From Alphaproteobacteria bacterium (lineage in GTDB: Bacteria > Pseudomonadota > Alphaproteobacteria > UBA9219 > RFNS01), in the NCBI GenBank assembly GCA_037200005.1, contig JBBCGY010000002.1, positions 366,001 to 430,000 of the forward strand: DNA of 64,000 nucleotides. Direction: 5' to 3'. Within the stretch, counting starts at the first letter, position 1. Each line of letters starts with the position of its first letter. The position numbers were made by a program, and so were the translations under genes. This document shows positions 8,501 through 18,176 of this stretch, in pieces. Below the pieces are notes generated by a model, which was not told the DNA's origin, ran no database searches, and saw only the letters and a list, made by a program, of their open reading frames with translations.

Positions 8501-10971
8501 CTCACCTACTGGCCGAGACCAAGTTCTTCGCCGGAAACCTCGAACTTCTCGCCGCGTTGCAGGAAAAAGGGATCGATACCCGCTCCAAGCTTACTGGGGC
8601 TCTGACCGCCGCGGGTTTTTATAAAAACGCCCGAAGCGCTTTAATCTGCATCGATTCGACTCTTAAAACAGGAATAATAGACGGGCGGAATTCTCCCGTA
8701 AGTCCTGCCGCCGCGCATATTGCCGCCATTGCCGGAATTTCGCTCGAGGTCGCCTATGCGTCGCAAATCGCCGCGCATGATGCAGCCAAGGCGAAACAGA
8801 GTCCTGAGACCGGAAAGCAAAAGGAGAAGCCGTCTATGTCCGAGAAAGCGACGGGCGCGGAGGACGGCAGGAGCCAGCCGCTGCGTGAAATTCCGTTTTT
8901 CGCCAACGCTCCGGAACTTCTTGAGGGGCTTCAGAAGAACACGGCCAGCACCAAGGCCGATCTCATCAGCATCCTGGTCGAAAGCGAGCTTTATCCAAAT
9001 GTCGAAACGGTCCGGCCCCTCCTTGATGGATTGCTGGCGGGACATGTTATTAGCCGGACTTTGTCGTCCCCCACGCTCATTGCCTGTCATGTCGCGGGCA
9101 TTGCCGACATCACTCCGGAAGTCGCCTACGCGCGGCAGATCGCGGCCTTCGAAGGAGGCGAGATCGCGCCGGTAAAGAAGGAAAAAATAAAGAAGGAAAG
9201 AATAAAGAAAGAGAAAATAAAGAAGGAGAAAAAGGAAACCATCCGCGTCTCCGCGGCCAGTTCGCCTTCCTTAAGCGATAACGTCTTCCTGGCCCAGAAA
9301 AGACCCGACCTTCTCGCTGCCCTGCAGCAGCGTGGCATCCATACGGAATACGCTCTGGCCGAGAAGTTTTCTCCGAAGGGAATCAAGCACGACACCGCCA
9401 TTAACGCCGTGCGCATCTGCACGCAAGAATTGATGAAGCTGCAAACGCGGCCGGCGGCCTATCCGGCGGCGATATTGGCGATGATCGAGGATATCGCGGG
9501 AGTTTCCCGCGTCTCCATGCCTGCCGCTAAAAACGACGCGCCGCCGCCGTCTCCTGCCAGCCCTTCGGGAATTCCGCAGAAACTATGGAAAGCCACGCCC
9601 CGGGAAATGGAAGCCCTCGTGGCCTCCCGGACATTAGACAGTTCGCGCATCACGCAACCTGCCGAAATCTTGTCCTCTCATGAGAGAAAGAGGGCCGAGC
9701 GCGAAGCATCGGCGGAGAAAGAAAAAGCCAAAGCCGGGGCCAGGGCGGAGCACGAGGCCGCTAAGGCGCTCGCTCAAGCCGCTCGCGCAGAGGCGAAGGC
9801 GAAGATCAAGGCGGAGCACGAAGCGGCCAAGGCGCAAAAGCAGATGGCGCGCGAGGAAACCAGGGCGGCGCGGGCAGAAATTGCAGCGCGGGAGAAGGCG
9901 GCGCGCAAAGAGGCGCAGGCGAAGATCAAGGCAGGGCGCGAAACGGCCAAGGCGCAGGAAAATGAACTGCGGAAGGAAGCCAAGGAGAAAGATAGGACGG
10001 CGCAGGCAGAAGCTCTCATGCTGGTCAAAGCCGCTCGCGCAGAGGCGAAGGCGAAGATCAAGGCGGAGCGCGAGGCGGCCAAGGCGCAAGAGAAGGCTGC
10101 ACGCCAAGAAGCCAGAACGGCGCGGCGGATGGAGAAAGAGGCGGCCAAGCGGCACAGGACAAGACGTTCTTCGCGCCGGCTCGCCGATATGGCTTTCTTC
10201 AAAGAAGCCCCCGCGCTTCTCGAGGGACTTGAACGGCAGGGCATCCGGACGCAATCCGAGCTTTCCAAAGCCGCGATTAGCCGAGGGGTGTATAAGGATA
10301 TCGATAGCGCCGCGCCCATTATTTGCGCATTGTACAGAACCGGTCCTGTCAAAAAGCGAAGCGTAGCGCTCTCTTTTTATAATGCCGCTTCCAATATTGC
10401 GGCCATGGCCGGGATTGCGCCGGAAATCGCCTACGCGTCTTATATCGCGAAACGACCGGCAGCTTTGCCGCCCAAGACGCCGCCTCTCAAAAATAAGCCC
10501 CAGCCTCAATCTCAGCCTAAGCCTAAGAATGAATCCGCGCCTGGGCCAAAAGTTGGTAGAACCAAGCCCCTGACCGATATTCCTTTCTTCAAAAAGGCTG
10601 CCGCCGAACTTACCATTCGTCTGGCGAATAAGGGCATTCGTACGCAGAAAGATCTTACCGACGCAATGGTCGCTCATGGCTATTCCAAAAATCTGAATAG
10701 CGCGGGCGCCATCCTGTCGGCGTTTTTCTCGGCCAAGAAAGACATGATGGCGAAACCCTATTTGCCGATGACGGCTCTGCATATCGCCGCGATCGCGGGG
10801 CTGTCGCCGCAGGAAGCCTATGGCGCGGCGGCGGTATCGCTGGCAAAGAACGGCAATGGCAAGAAGAATGAAAGCGGGAACGGAGGACACGACAACGGCA
10901 AAGAAGAAGCGCCGCGCCGTCCCGACCGCATGGCGGGGCGCAAGCCGCAGATCAAGACTTTAGTCCGATAG
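5554..10971 (+). CDS. Giant sigma-70 factor fused to nine C-terminal repeats
   Basis: The product is 1805 residues. Residues 19-55 resemble sigma region 1.2. Region 2 (about 203-283) has [18 protein letters not shown] and [12 protein letters not shown]; region 3 is about 283-340; region 4 (about 366-430) has the helix-turn-helix [18 protein letters not shown], as in RpoD. Region 1.1 is absent. Nine degenerate repeats of 80-100 residues follow, at about 460-548, 570-654, 760-849, 870-967, 984-1079, 1109-1199, 1241-1323, 1543-1634 and 1672-1764. Each opens with a PFF-like motif before PELLxAL and most close on IAxIAGIxxExAYAxQIAA. Linkers are charged: Ala/Arg/Glu-rich near 705-750, Lys-rich at 1203-1230 and a long Ala/Glu/Lys helix at 1372-1539. 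Ordinary primary sigmas are about 600-700 residues. The sigma part should recruit polymerase; the repeat function is unknown. The ribosome site before the ATG is weak. Its last codons overlap the convergent kinase gene. Confidence 0.85.
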   Translation: MAGRSFYSPRRFSARIAPDVEILSRAEEFRLGERMENGRKKIVVALLEIPSPFETIRAAYDAAAGQSPSAVFVQDGMDEKSADPANEGEADAERPMQNNGQPENIDIGVFRRIAELMGHHARDLNRRLEAGAGGKFPDETEEKKFQERKSEIVDLVNDARPPDLWLGNLVMRLAETKAGEPLHVQHAIGEAQEGARDLRKAQEELVEANMRLVVSWALKRVGRSRLELEDLVQEGNMGLMKAAGKFDHRLGTKFSTYATWWLRQNMGRADIEQGHMIRTPVHLFESARQVNRAASQLREEFGREATPEELAMKTGASLKKIETVLNLAKDPISLETPTGTDQDKRLGDSVVDQTTPTPSQHVISTELKERLAAALISLTSKEERVLRMRFGMGPDDDDEMTLQEVGDKFDLTRERIRQIEAKALRKLREQAKALGLKDYEETRPSESITKTRESTKILQDTPFFANEVPELLEALAKKEIDTKPKLANALLKSGFIKDIMIAHGAIYTMSNGKVLNQHTGSLFAVARHVAAIAEMPVEAAYARQIAAFKQAQDNKAVGRQKEIAADVDLNTLPFFTEKVPEVLDGLARQGILTSHALAEKLTGHQNISLPAAHASIERFAAGRIYQAKKSRLTSTASAIITIAGIDPNTVLARLKDEPEPIALPEAAPGKNKTGNAPKPFRMHVSKPADPGAFVPSADDFEQAIAMRAQTQAARAEARAQAEAARKEAKVREKAARKEARNSSGTAQKRGRQGHSAPLQSAVFFRDKQELLAALKAKGIDTRPKLVETMVAAGFYKNAKSAAVNIHRMLQDEIVSTRTSPVNLIAAHIAEIAGIPVETAYAKQIAAYETRIIKLTNNNPRRAHKTRHQDRPLQAMPFFSENPELCNALTERGIEMDSQLARILGGMTPQGTIYDASAALRGLYENGPLRRKNKAARAHVSVVAARVAEIAGMPVEAAYARQIAAFKAIKGNQPTIIGAKERPSHLLAETKFFAGNLELLAALQEKGIDTRSKLTGALTAAGFYKNARSALICIDSTLKTGIIDGRNSPVSPAAAHIAAIAGISLEVAYASQIAAHDAAKAKQSPETGKQKEKPSMSEKATGAEDGRSQPLREIPFFANAPELLEGLQKNTASTKADLISILVESELYPNVETVRPLLDGLLAGHVISRTLSSPTLIACHVAGIADITPEVAYARQIAAFEGGEIAPVKKEKIKKERIKKEKIKKEKKETIRVSAASSPSLSDNVFLAQKRPDLLAALQQRGIHTEYALAEKFSPKGIKHDTAINAVRICTQELMKLQTRPAAYPAAILAMIEDIAGVSRVSMPAAKNDAPPPSPASPSGIPQKLWKATPREMEALVASRTLDSSRITQPAEILSSHERKRAEREASAEKEKAKAGARAEHEAAKALAQAARAEAKAKIKAEHEAAKAQKQMAREETRAARAEIAAREKAARKEAQAKIKAGRETAKAQENELRKEAKEKDRTAQAEALMLVKAARAEAKAKIKAEREAAKAQEKAARQEARTARRMEKEAAKRHRTRRSSRRLADMAFFKEAPALLEGLERQGIRTQSELSKAAISRGVYKDIDSAAPIICALYRTGPVKKRSVALSFYNAASNIAAMAGIAPEIAYASYIAKRPAALPPKTPPLKNKPQPQSQPKPKNESAPGPKVGRTKPLTDIPFFKKAAAELTIRLANKGIRTQKDLTDAMVAHGYSKNLNSAGAILSAFFSAKKDMMAKPYLPMTALHIAAIAGLSPQEAYGAAAVSLAKNGNGKKNESGNGGHDNGKEEAPRRPDRMAGRKPQIKTLVR
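9776..10090 (+). repeat. Internal tandem DNA repeat encoding Ala/Glu/Lys helix
   Basis: Within the sigma-repeat gene, a block of about 60 bases containing GGCGAAGATCAAGGC recurs three times, near 9791, 9911 and 10043 (spacing 120 and 132 bases). The first and third copies are nearly identical over 63 bases (9776-9838 and 10028-10090). They encode [16 protein letters not shown] units of a predicted long charged helix. The DNA-level identity indicates recent in-frame duplication, so the length of this linker may vary between strains. Confidence 0.75.
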
Positions 10972-12673
10972 CGGCAAGCTTGCCCTTCAATTCATGCGGA
11001 CTGAAAGGTTTGGAGATATAATCGTCCATGCCGGCAGAGAAACAGCGTTCGCGATCTCCCGCGAAAGCGTAGGCGGTCATGCCGATAATATGATGACGCT
11101 TAATGTCGTTGGCCGTTTCGTGCTGTCTGATCATCTGCGTCGCTTCCAGGCCGTTCATGCCATGCATCTGCACATCCATGACGATGGCGGCATAGCGGGT
11201 GGCCTGTATCCGCTCGAACGCTTCCCTGCCGTTCCGGGCGACATCGTAGGAATAGCCGAATTCATCGAGAAGCGAACAGGTCACCAGAATATTCGACATC
11301 TGGTCGTCCACGACGAGTATGCGTTCTTTCGAGCGCCGGGCCGCGAGAGCGGCTTCCTGTTGTTGGTCGGACATGATCCTCTTGGGGGTCAGATGCTCGA
11401 CCAGGGGGAATTCCATGTCCAGGAGAAAGGTCGTTCCTTCGCCGACTTTGCTGGTGACGCTGATCGCGCCGCCCATGGCCGTGACCAGCGCGCGCGTGAT
11501 GGCCAGCCCAAGCCCGGTGCCGCCATATTTGCGGTTGATGGAACTGTCGGCCTGCACGAATTTGTCGAAAATCTTTTTCGCCTGGTCGGCAGGAATGCCG
11601 ATGCCGGTGTCGAGAATGGCGATGCGCAGTTTCTGCGAATTCTCGGCAGCGCCGGGCAAGCCCTGTAAGGATATATTCACGCCGCCGGTATGGGTGAATT
11701 TAATCGCGTTGCTGCACAAGTTGATCAGGATCTGCCGAAGGCGGGCGGGGTCTCCCTGGAAAATTTTGCCCTCTATCCCATCCGCATTCATGGTCAGATA
11801 CAGGCCCTTCTGCCTCGCCAGGACGTCCATCATGTTGATGACTTCCCGGACGATGAGCAGCAGATCGAAGGGGACTTTCTCGATTTCGAGCGCCCGCGCC
11901 TCTATCTTCGATATGTCCAAAAGATCGTTGATAAGCGCAAGCAGGGCATCCGCGCTCGATTGCAAGGTGCTGACGCAATCCTTCTGCCGCTGGGTGAGGG
12001 GGGGACTCGTAGCCAGGATGTGCGACAGGCCGATGATGGCGTTCATCGGCGTGCGGATCTCATGGCTCATATTGGCCAGGAATTCCGTCTTGGCCATATT
12101 GGCCTCATGCGCCTCGACCACCGCTCGCTCCAGCAGCTTTTCGCTCGCTTTCTGCTGCCGGTTGGCGAGCATGCGCTGCGTGGTTTCCACGAGGATGGTG
12201 AGCACGCCTTCCGGCTTGCCGTGCTTGTCGGGAATGGGGCTGTAATAAAGATCGAGCCACGCGTCTTCCGGAACTCCATGACGCGACAGCGTGAGATGCT
12301 GATCGCGATAGGTCAGCGTGCGTCCGCTCATGACGGCGTTCACGACGCTGGTATTGAAATCGGCGACTTCTTCCCAGCCCTCATGCACCGGCGAGCCGAG
12401 CAGCCGAGGATGCCGTTCTCCCGCGAACGCCGCATACGCGTCATTGTAAATTCTAAGGCTTTCCGGCCCCCATAGGGTGGAGATGGGGACGGGCGAGCAT
12501 AAGGCCAGATCGATGGCTGATTTCATCGTGTCAGACCAGCCGTCGATGGGGCCGAGGCTGGTATTGGCCCAATCATACTCCCTGATCAAAGCTGCGAGCG
12601 GGCCCTGGCTCGCGGGCCAAGCCTCATGGTCGGGAGCGGAGGGTGAGCTCATTATTTTTTGGAATTTGGCCAT
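10952..12673 (-). CDS. PAS-domain hybrid histidine kinase with receiver domain
   Basis: The product is 573 residues and appears soluble, with no membrane segment. An N-terminal PAS-like sensor (about 25-165, including [17 protein letters not shown] and [16 protein letters not shown]) is followed by HisKA with His204 in [17 protein letters not shown]. An HATPase domain ([24 protein letters not shown]) and a C-terminal receiver (about 450-570; VVDDQMSN, phospho-Asp in [10 protein letters not shown], Lys in YISKPFSP) complete it. It is probably a cytoplasmic sensor kinase feeding a phosphorelay. Its 3' end overlaps the sigma-repeat gene by 20 bases tail to tail. A second in-frame ATG at 12652 could be the true start. 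Confidence 0.92.
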   Translation of the reverse strand: MAKFQKIMSSPSAPDHEAWPASQGPLAALIREYDWANTSLGPIDGWSDTMKSAIDLALCSPVPISTLWGPESLRIYNDAYAAFAGERHPRLLGSPVHEGWEEVADFNTSVVNAVMSGRTLTYRDQHLTLSRHGVPEDAWLDLYYSPIPDKHGKPEGVLTILVETTQRMLANRQQKASEKLLERAVVEAHEANMAKTEFLANMSHEIRTPMNAIIGLSHILATSPPLTQRQKDCVSTLQSSADALLALINDLLDISKIEARALEIEKVPFDLLLIVREVINMMDVLARQKGLYLTMNADGIEGKIFQGDPARLRQILINLCSNAIKFTHTGGVNISLQGLPGAAENSQKLRIAILDTGIGIPADQAKKIFDKFVQADSSINRKYGGTGLGLAITRALVTAMGGAISVTSKVGEGTTFLLDMEFPLVEHLTPKRIMSDQQQEAALAARRSKERILVVDDQMSNILVTCSLLDEFGYSYDVARNGREAFERIQATRYAAIVMDVQMHGMNGLEATQMIRQHETANDIKRHHIIGMTAYAFAGDRERCFSAGMDDYISKPFSPHELKGKLAAIGLKS

Positions 12674-12982
12674 GTGGTTGATTTATATAGCAAGTTTGCA
12701 TGGATTACAGAGGCTTCTAATAAAACGAAAAGTTTTCATAAGGCAGGTCACTATCCAGTATGCTGCTATGCATGTCAAATAAGTGTCGTTATTATACCGA
12801 AACTATCTTGGGTTGAGATTTTAAATGGCTGGAGATAATCCTTCTCAGAGCCGGGATGCTTCTTTAAGAAGTATAAAGTGAAGTTTGAAAGAGTATTTTA
12901 CTAACCGCCCGATGGAAAACTTGATTTTATTTTCGGGGAACTTCGTCATCGAACTATTATCGTAATTTAATTTCCATGAGAG
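12674..12982. other. AT-rich intergenic region between divergent genes
   Basis: These 309 bases lie between the start of the hybrid kinase (minus) and the start of the EgtD-like gene (plus). They are distinctly AT-richer than the flanking genes and should hold both promoters. I see no convincing ORF, tRNA or strong hairpin. Confidence 0.5.
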
Positions 12983-14128
12983 ATGAAATTGATGAAATGG
13001 AAGCCGACATCCGTAGAGATGAATTTTTTGAGCGCGTGCGAGGAATTGCTTGCAACCAGGCGTGCTCTTAACGTCATCGACTATGCTTACATCACACCTT
13101 CGAATTCTTCGGAAGGAGAGGCGGACGGCTCCGCCCTATGGGAGAAGCTCGCTGCCCTTGGCGCTTCCAGTACGTATAAAATATCGCAGAATGAAAAACT
13201 GCTTATTACGGAAACGATTGCTCCGCACCTTGCGAATTATGTTGAAGATGTAGGCTGCTTTATCGACGCGGGTCCGGGTCTGCTGGATTCGCTAAGCCAG
13301 AAAACCATGCCGACATTGCGCGCGCTTTTGAAAAAAGATTTAGCTTTAGATATACCCGAAAAAGATCGCATGTCTTACGTGGCTGTCGATATGCATCAGC
13401 CTATCGCCCTTCATGCCACCAGCGCGGTATGCAGCTATTTTCCACGCCATGTTCGGCCGGGTCCGGTAGCCGCCGATTTCGCTCAGCAGGGAAGATTCAT
13501 AGACCGCACGAACCGCAAGAATAATTGGGGCCGCAGCCTCATCGTCATGTATGGAATCACGGCCGGCCAGTTTCCTTTGTCGACTTCGACGGATGGACCA
13601 GCAAAATCGACAATTATTGGAGCGCCCCACAGGGAGGGGCGTATTTCTTTGAAGACATTGCTGGGCTATATGAAGGAGCGCGTCGATCATGACGGCTATA
13701 TGCTGTTTACCGTCGATACCGAAAAAGACCCCCGGCGCGCGGTGGAAACCTATCGCGGACAGCTCGTTGAGGATTTTACGCAGAATGTCTGGCATATGGC
13801 CGCCAAACTTGCGAATAATCCGCAAAATGGCAGAACGTTCGACCCGGCTAGGATGTTCTATCGCGCCACGTGGAATGAGGAATTCTCCGCTGTCGGCCAT
13901 GTTTACCGTACGGAAGTAAACCAGGCGATCATTTTGAATGGAAGGCTTTCTCGGGATGAGCCTCAGAGAATTATGGCCGATCAAGCTTATCTGGGAGGCA
14001 TTTCTGTCAAATGCTCGGAAGGTCGAGTCACTGATGAAGCGCGGCAGGCCGGTTGGGATGTTGTCCATGTTTTCCAGCAGAGCAACAACACCATCAAAGG
14101 CATTTTGCTTCAGGCCAAGCCGGGCTAA
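12983..14128 (+). CDS. EgtD-like SAM-dependent methyltransferase (Methyltransf_33 type), divergent
   Basis: The product is 381 residues. It matches the layout of histidine-specific methyltransferases such as EgtD. A glycine motif GCFIDAGPGLLDSL (about 92-105) is followed by the acidic-strand YVAVDM, then SLIVMYGITAGQF where EgtD has its stable-strand motif. Next come DGYMLFTVDTEKDPRRAVETY and a distal FTQNVWHMAAKLANN with VNQAI near the C-terminus. These are similarities to the family pattern rather than perfect motifs, so the substrate may not be histidine. There is no ergothioneine partner gene (EgtB) nearby. The gene stands alone upstream of ftsY. A start at 12992 (second ATG) is equally possible. 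Confidence 0.5.
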   Translation: MKLMKWKPTSVEMNFLSACEELLATRRALNVIDYAYITPSNSSEGEADGSALWEKLAALGASSTYKISQNEKLLITETIAPHLANYVEDVGCFIDAGPGLLDSLSQKTMPTLRALLKKDLALDIPEKDRMSYVAVDMHQPIALHATSAVCSYFPRHVRPGPVAADFAQQGRFIDRTNRKNNWGRSLIVMYGITAGQFPLSTSTDGPAKSTIIGAPHREGRISLKTLLGYMKERVDHDGYMLFTVDTEKDPRRAVETYRGQLVEDFTQNVWHMAAKLANNPQNGRTFDPARMFYRATWNEEFSAVGHVYRTEVNQAIILNGRLSRDEPQRIMADQAYLGGISVKCSEGRVTDEARQAGWDVVHVFQQSNNTIKGILLQAKPG

Positions 14129-14170
14129 AATCCTGCCGCCAGTTCTATTCTTCACCCGGTTGTGCTCTCC

Positions 14171-15124
14171 ATGAATATCTTCGGAAAAAAAGCTGCCCCT
14201 CAGGGCGAGGGGTGGTTCGGCCGTCTCAAGTCCGGGCTGCGCCAATCCACCGGCAAACTGTCGGACGGCATCACCGGCATCTTCACCAAGCGCAAGCTGG
14301 ACGACGCGGCGCTGCTGGAGCTTGAGGAATTGCTGATCGCCGCCGATCTTGGGCCGCAGCTCGCGGCGCGGCTCGCTGCGGATTTCGGCAAGACGCGCTT
14401 CGGCAAGGAAGTCGGCGACCAGGAAGTGCGCGAGGCGCTCGCGGCGCAGATCGCGGAAATTCTGCGGCCCTATGCCGTGCCGCTTGCCATCGACAGAACC
14501 CGCAAGCCGTTTGTGGCGCTGGTCATCGGCGTCAACGGCGCGGGCAAGACCACCACCATCGGCAAGTTGGCGCAGCATTATGCGGGGCAGGGGCTGAAGG
14601 TCATGATGGCCGCCGGTGATACGTTCCGCGCCGCTGCTGTCGGCCAGCTGAAAATCTGGGGCGAGCGCACCAATAGTCCGGTCGTCACCATGCCGGAGGG
14701 CAGCGACGCCGCGAGTCTGGCCTATACCGCCTGCGAGCGGGCGCGGGCGGAAGGCAGCGATCTGCTGCTGATCGACACGGCGGGGCGCTTGCATAACAAG
14801 ACCGGCCTGATGGAAGAGCTGGCGAAAGTCATTCGCGTGATCAAAAAGCTTGATCCGGACGCGCCGCATGCGGTGCTGCTGGTGCTGGATGCGACGACGG
14901 GGCAGAACGCGCTGGCGCAGGCCGGGACTTTCCGGGAAATGGCGAATGTCACCGGCCTGATCGTCACTAAGCTCGACGGTTCGGCCAAGGGCGGCATGCT
15001 GGTCGCGCTGGCGGAGAAGACCAAGCTGCCGGTTCACGCCATCGGCGTCGGCGAGGGCGCGGACGACCTGCGCCCCTTTTCGGCAGACGATTTCGCCAGG
15101 GCGCTGCTGGGTCTTGAAGGATAG
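14171..15124 (+). CDS. ftsY: Signal recognition particle receptor FtsY
   Basis: The product is 317 residues from the ATG at 14171 (MNIFGKKAAP); the frame also has a GTG three codons earlier. The N domain precedes an SRP-type GTPase G domain with GVNGAGKTTTIGKLA (P-loop), DTFRAAAVGQL, DTAGRLHNK and TKLDGSAKGG. FtsY docks ribosome-SRP complexes at the inner membrane for co-translational insertion. The acidic A domain of the E. coli protein is reduced here to a short basic leader, as is common in alphaproteobacteria. Confidence 0.96.
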   Translation: MNIFGKKAAPQGEGWFGRLKSGLRQSTGKLSDGITGIFTKRKLDDAALLELEELLIAADLGPQLAARLAADFGKTRFGKEVGDQEVREALAAQIAEILRPYAVPLAIDRTRKPFVALVIGVNGAGKTTTIGKLAQHYAGQGLKVMMAAGDTFRAAAVGQLKIWGERTNSPVVTMPEGSDAASLAYTACERARAEGSDLLLIDTAGRLHNKTGLMEELAKVIRVIKKLDPDAPHAVLLVLDATTGQNALAQAGTFREMANVTGLIVTKLDGSAKGGMLVALAEKTKLPVHAIGVGEGADDLRPFSADDFARALLGLEG

Positions 15125-15172
15125 TAACACTCTTTTAAGCTTCGGGGCCGATTATGGGAAGTCACGATAGCC

Positions 15173-16669
15173 ATGACCAATCCAGCATCCAACGAACGCG
15201 AATTTTTCACCGATCCAGACAAGGCGGTCGCGCGCGCGGCTGAGATTTACGCCGCCAATACTGCCTATTTAAGGGAGCTTTTCGCGGTGTATGCCAAGGG
15301 CGGAGACACGCCGCGCCGCCCCATGATCGCCTATCCTTATGCCGCCATGACCATCGAGGACAGGCCGTATGTCGATCAGCGGCTCGCTTACGGATTTATC
15401 GCCGGGCCGGGGCGGTATCAGATCACCCTGACGCGCCCGGAATTATTCGCGCGCTATTACCGCGAGCAGTTCCGCTTGCTGCTCAAGAACCATAATGCGC
15501 CCATCGAAATCGGGGTCAGCTATACGCCGATCCCGATTCATTTCGCCTTTCCCGACGGGGTTCACGTCGAAGGCGACCTGATGCCGGAACGCATCGGCAG
15601 ACTCGCGGAGCATTTCCACCTGCCGCATCTCGCGGACATGGATGACGCCATCGCCAACGGCACGTTCACGCCGGGGCCGGACGGGATCATGCCGCTCGGC
15701 ATGTTCCCCGCGCCGCGCGTCGATTATTCGCTGCACCGCTTGCGGCACTATAGCGGCACCTCGCCGGGGTATTTCCAGAATTTCGTCATTCTGACCAACT
15801 ACCAGTTCTACGTCGAAGAGTTCGTCCGCCTGGCCCAAGCGATCATGGAGCCGACCGACGATCCCGCGCAGCGGGCCTATCGCAGCCAGTACAAATATCT
15901 GGTCGAGCCGGGCGACTACATCACGCCGAACCGCAATCTCGGCGACGCCGCCCCATCCGGAGAGCGACTGACACGCCTGCCGCAAATGCCCGCCTATCAT
16001 CTTGTCGGCGAGAATGCGTGCGGCATCACGATCATCAATATCGGTGTCGGCCCCGCGAATGCCAAGACCATGACCGACCACCTCGCCGTATTGCGGCCTC
16101 ACGCATGGATCATGCTGGGCCATTGCGCGGGATTGCGGGATTCGCAGAAACTCGGCGATTATGTGCTGGCCCACGCCTATGTGCGCGACGATCATGTGCT
16201 GGACGCCGACTTGCCGCCCTGGGTGCCGGTGCCCGCGCTTGCCGAAGTGCAGCGCGCCCTGGAATCCGCCGTCGCCGACGTGACCGGCAAGAGCGGCTAT
16301 GACATGAAATCGCTGATGCGCACCGGCACGGTGGTCACGACCGACAACCGCAACTGGGAACTGCATGGCTATCGCAGCCTGGTCGAACGCTTCAGCCAGA
16401 GCCGCGCCATCGCGCTCGATATGGAATCTTCGGTGGTGGCGGGGAACGGATTCCGCTTCCGCGTGCCCTACGGCACCTTGCTATGCGTGTCCGACAAGCC
16501 GCTGCATGGCGAAATCAAGCTGCCCGGCATGGCGAATAAATTCTACCGGCAGCAGGTCGACCAGCATTTGCAGATCGGCGTCCGGGCGATGGAAATCCTG
16601 CGCGACCAGGGTCTCGAAAGCCTGCACAGCCGCAAGCTCCGCAGCTTCGTCGAAACCGCGTTTCAGTAA
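15173..16669 (+). CDS. amn: AMP nucleosidase
   Basis: The product is 498 residues, close to the 484 of E. coli Amn. The N-terminal AMP nucleosidase domain contains RPMIAYPYAAMTIEDRPYVD and the C-terminal nucleoside phosphorylase-like domain contains IMLGHCAGLRDSQKLGDYVL, DADLPPWVPVPA and ALDMESSVVAGNGFRFRVP. The enzyme hydrolyses AMP to adenine and ribose 5-phosphate and helps set adenylate levels. It follows ftsY by 48 bases on the same strand; its stop overlaps the convergent MAPEG gene by 7 bases. Confidence 0.95.
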   Translation: MTNPASNEREFFTDPDKAVARAAEIYAANTAYLRELFAVYAKGGDTPRRPMIAYPYAAMTIEDRPYVDQRLAYGFIAGPGRYQITLTRPELFARYYREQFRLLLKNHNAPIEIGVSYTPIPIHFAFPDGVHVEGDLMPERIGRLAEHFHLPHLADMDDAIANGTFTPGPDGIMPLGMFPAPRVDYSLHRLRHYSGTSPGYFQNFVILTNYQFYVEEFVRLAQAIMEPTDDPAQRAYRSQYKYLVEPGDYITPNRNLGDAAPSGERLTRLPQMPAYHLVGENACGITIINIGVGPANAKTMTDHLAVLRPHAWIMLGHCAGLRDSQKLGDYVLAHAYVRDDHVLDADLPPWVPVPALAEVQRALESAVADVTGKSGYDMKSLMRTGTVVTTDNRNWELHGYRSLVERFSQSRAIALDMESSVVAGNGFRFRVPYGTLLCVSDKPLHGEIKLPGMANKFYRQQVDQHLQIGVRAMEILRDQGLESLHSRKLRSFVETAFQ

Positions 16670-17073
16670 AAACTGCCGATAAAGGCGCTAAGGACGCCCG
16701 TCACGGCGAGGGCGGCCAGGATGAAGCACGTCGCCATGCCGACGATGAATCCCGGCGCGCGCTTGGCGGGATCGCGGTAATAGGCCCGCGCGTAGATGAT
16801 CCTTCCGACCGGCCAGCATATGCCGACCGCCGCCGCCAAGCCGTCATTGACGCTCGTCGCCGCGAGCCACAGCAGCGGCAGGAACAGGGCCATCTGTTCG
16901 AGCGTGTTCATATGCACCCGGAAATAGCGCAAGAACTCGTCGGGCCCGCTGGTCTGCGGCGCGGGGACGTTATACGTCACCCTCGCCCGCGCGACGTTGA
17001 GCGTCACGACGAAGTAGACGCTGAGCGCGAAGAGAGAAACGATCCCGCTCAACGGATAAGCAAAAGTCTGCAT
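16663..17073 (-). CDS. MAPEG-family membrane protein
   Basis: The product is 136 residues with four predicted membrane helices. It carries the MAPEG pattern ARVTYNVPAPQT...FLRYFRVHMNTLEQMALFLPLLWLAA (shown in parts) and GRIIYARAYYRDPAKRAPGF. MAPEG proteins include membrane glutathione transferases and related eicosanoid-type enzymes; bacterial members are mostly uncharacterised. The Arg/Asn/Glu positions of the family (RVHMNTLEQ) are kept. It appears to be a single-gene unit. Confidence 0.85.
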   Translation of the reverse strand: MQTFAYPLSGIVSLFALSVYFVVTLNVARARVTYNVPAPQTSGPDEFLRYFRVHMNTLEQMALFLPLLWLAATSVNDGLAAAVGICWPVGRIIYARAYYRDPAKRAPGFIVGMATCFILAALAVTGVLSAFIGSFY

Positions 17074-17144
17074 GGCCGTACCTCACAGTTAAGACTGTCA
17101 TTCCGGATCGTGCCCTCGGGCGTGAATCCGGAATCCCGAAAGCG

Positions 17145-18176
17145 TTACCACCACCCGCGGCGCTTGAAATAAACCAGCGCCGTGACGATCGACAGGACCA
17201 TCATCCCAATCACGATCCAGACACTGGCCTCGCCGTGAAGGCCGGGGATGCTGGAGAAATTCATGCCATAGATGCCCGCCAGAAGATTGGAGGGCATGAG
17301 CACCACCGAGGCCATCGACAGCAGGCGGAAGATGTCGTTCTGCTCGTTATTGATATGACCCAGCGTGGCGTCGAGCAGAAAGGTTGTCTCCTGAATCAGG
17401 AACTGGGAATGGTCGTGCAGCGACCTCAAATCGCCCTGTAGCGTGCGCATGAGCGTCATCTGTTCCGGACTTAAATGCTCGACGAGCGATTGCGCCAGGA
17501 ACGCCGACATGCGGATCATGCCGTTGATGGAATGGTAGCTGAGATGCAGGATGTCGCCGGTGCCGCCCACGCCGTGCAGAATTTCCTTGAGGCTGGAGCC
17601 ATAAAGCTGTTCGCTCGGCCCACTGTTATCGTTATGGCGCCGCATCAATCGCGCCGTGCCATGGGCGCGCGCGGCCGGGCGCTTGAAAATCTGCCGCGAG
17701 AGCGCGTCGACGCGCCGTCCGGTCAGCTCCAGCATGTCGGCGGTACGGTCGGCGAGCGCGTCCATGAAGGCCAGAACGGCATTGTTGGGATTGGCGACCA
17801 GCGACGGATCGCGCCGCGCGCGCGCCGCGAAAATGGCGACCGATTTCGGCTCGGAGAAATGCAGGATGACCAGATGCTGTTTCGTCACGATCAGCGTGAG
17901 GTCGGCCATCTCATGATCGGACGTGTCCGTGCCGACCAGAACCGCCGTGGTTAGATAAATGACGCCGTTATCGACGTAAAGACGGCTGGACGCTTCGATT
18001 TCTTCCGTGTCCGCCCGCGTCGGGACGTCGATGTTAAGGGCGCGGGATACGGCGGCGCGTTCCTCGTCGTCGGGCGTATGCAGGTCGAGCCAGCATAAAT
18101 CATGAGGCAGCGGATCGGCCGCCGCAATTTGCCGGGCTTCGATTTTGCCGTCCTGGCGGTAATAGGCGGTAATCAT
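17145..18176 (-). CDS. CorA-family magnesium/divalent cation transporter
   Basis: The product is 343 residues. A long N-terminal cytoplasmic alpha/beta domain is followed by a helical stalk and two C-terminal membrane helices. The signature GMN is present in [12 protein letters not shown] at the end of TM1. The protein ends in a basic tail (KRRGWW). It forms a pentameric channel for Mg2+, Co2+ or Zn2+; the ion cannot be decided from sequence. It is the last gene of yggT-folD-corA, overlapping folD by 4 bases. Confidence 0.92.
   Translation of the reverse strand: MITAYYRQDGKIEARQIAAADPLPHDLCWLDLHTPDDEERAAVSRALNIDVPTRADTEEIEASSRLYVDNGVIYLTTAVLVGTDTSDHEMADLTLIVTKQHLVILHFSEPKSVAIFAARARRDPSLVANPNNAVLAFMDALADRTADMLELTGRRVDALSRQIFKRPAARAHGTARLMRRHNDNSGPSEQLYGSSLKEILHGVGGTGDILHLSYHSINGMIRMSAFLAQSLVEHLSPEQMTLMRTLQGDLRSLHDHSQFLIQETTFLLDATLGHINNEQNDIFRLLSMASVVLMPSNLLAGIYGMNFSSIPGLHGEASVWIVIGMMVLSIVTALVYFKRRGWW

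Noticed and set aside
6931..10845. CRISPR-like or satellite reading of the repeats in the sigma gene
   Set aside because: The repeats are protein-level, degenerate in DNA and keep frame; there is no spacer pattern.
7447..10890. Long minus-strand open frames (352, 418, 192 residues) opposite the sigma-repeat gene
   Set aside because: They mirror the coding strand's low-complexity Ala/Arg-rich codons, lack ribosome sites and resemble no protein; the plus strand carries recognisable sigma motifs.
13346..15130. 594-residue minus-strand open frame opposite ftsY and the EgtD-like gene
   Set aside because: It spans two recognised plus-strand genes and reads Arg/His/Gly-rich nonsense typical of antisense GC-rich DNA.
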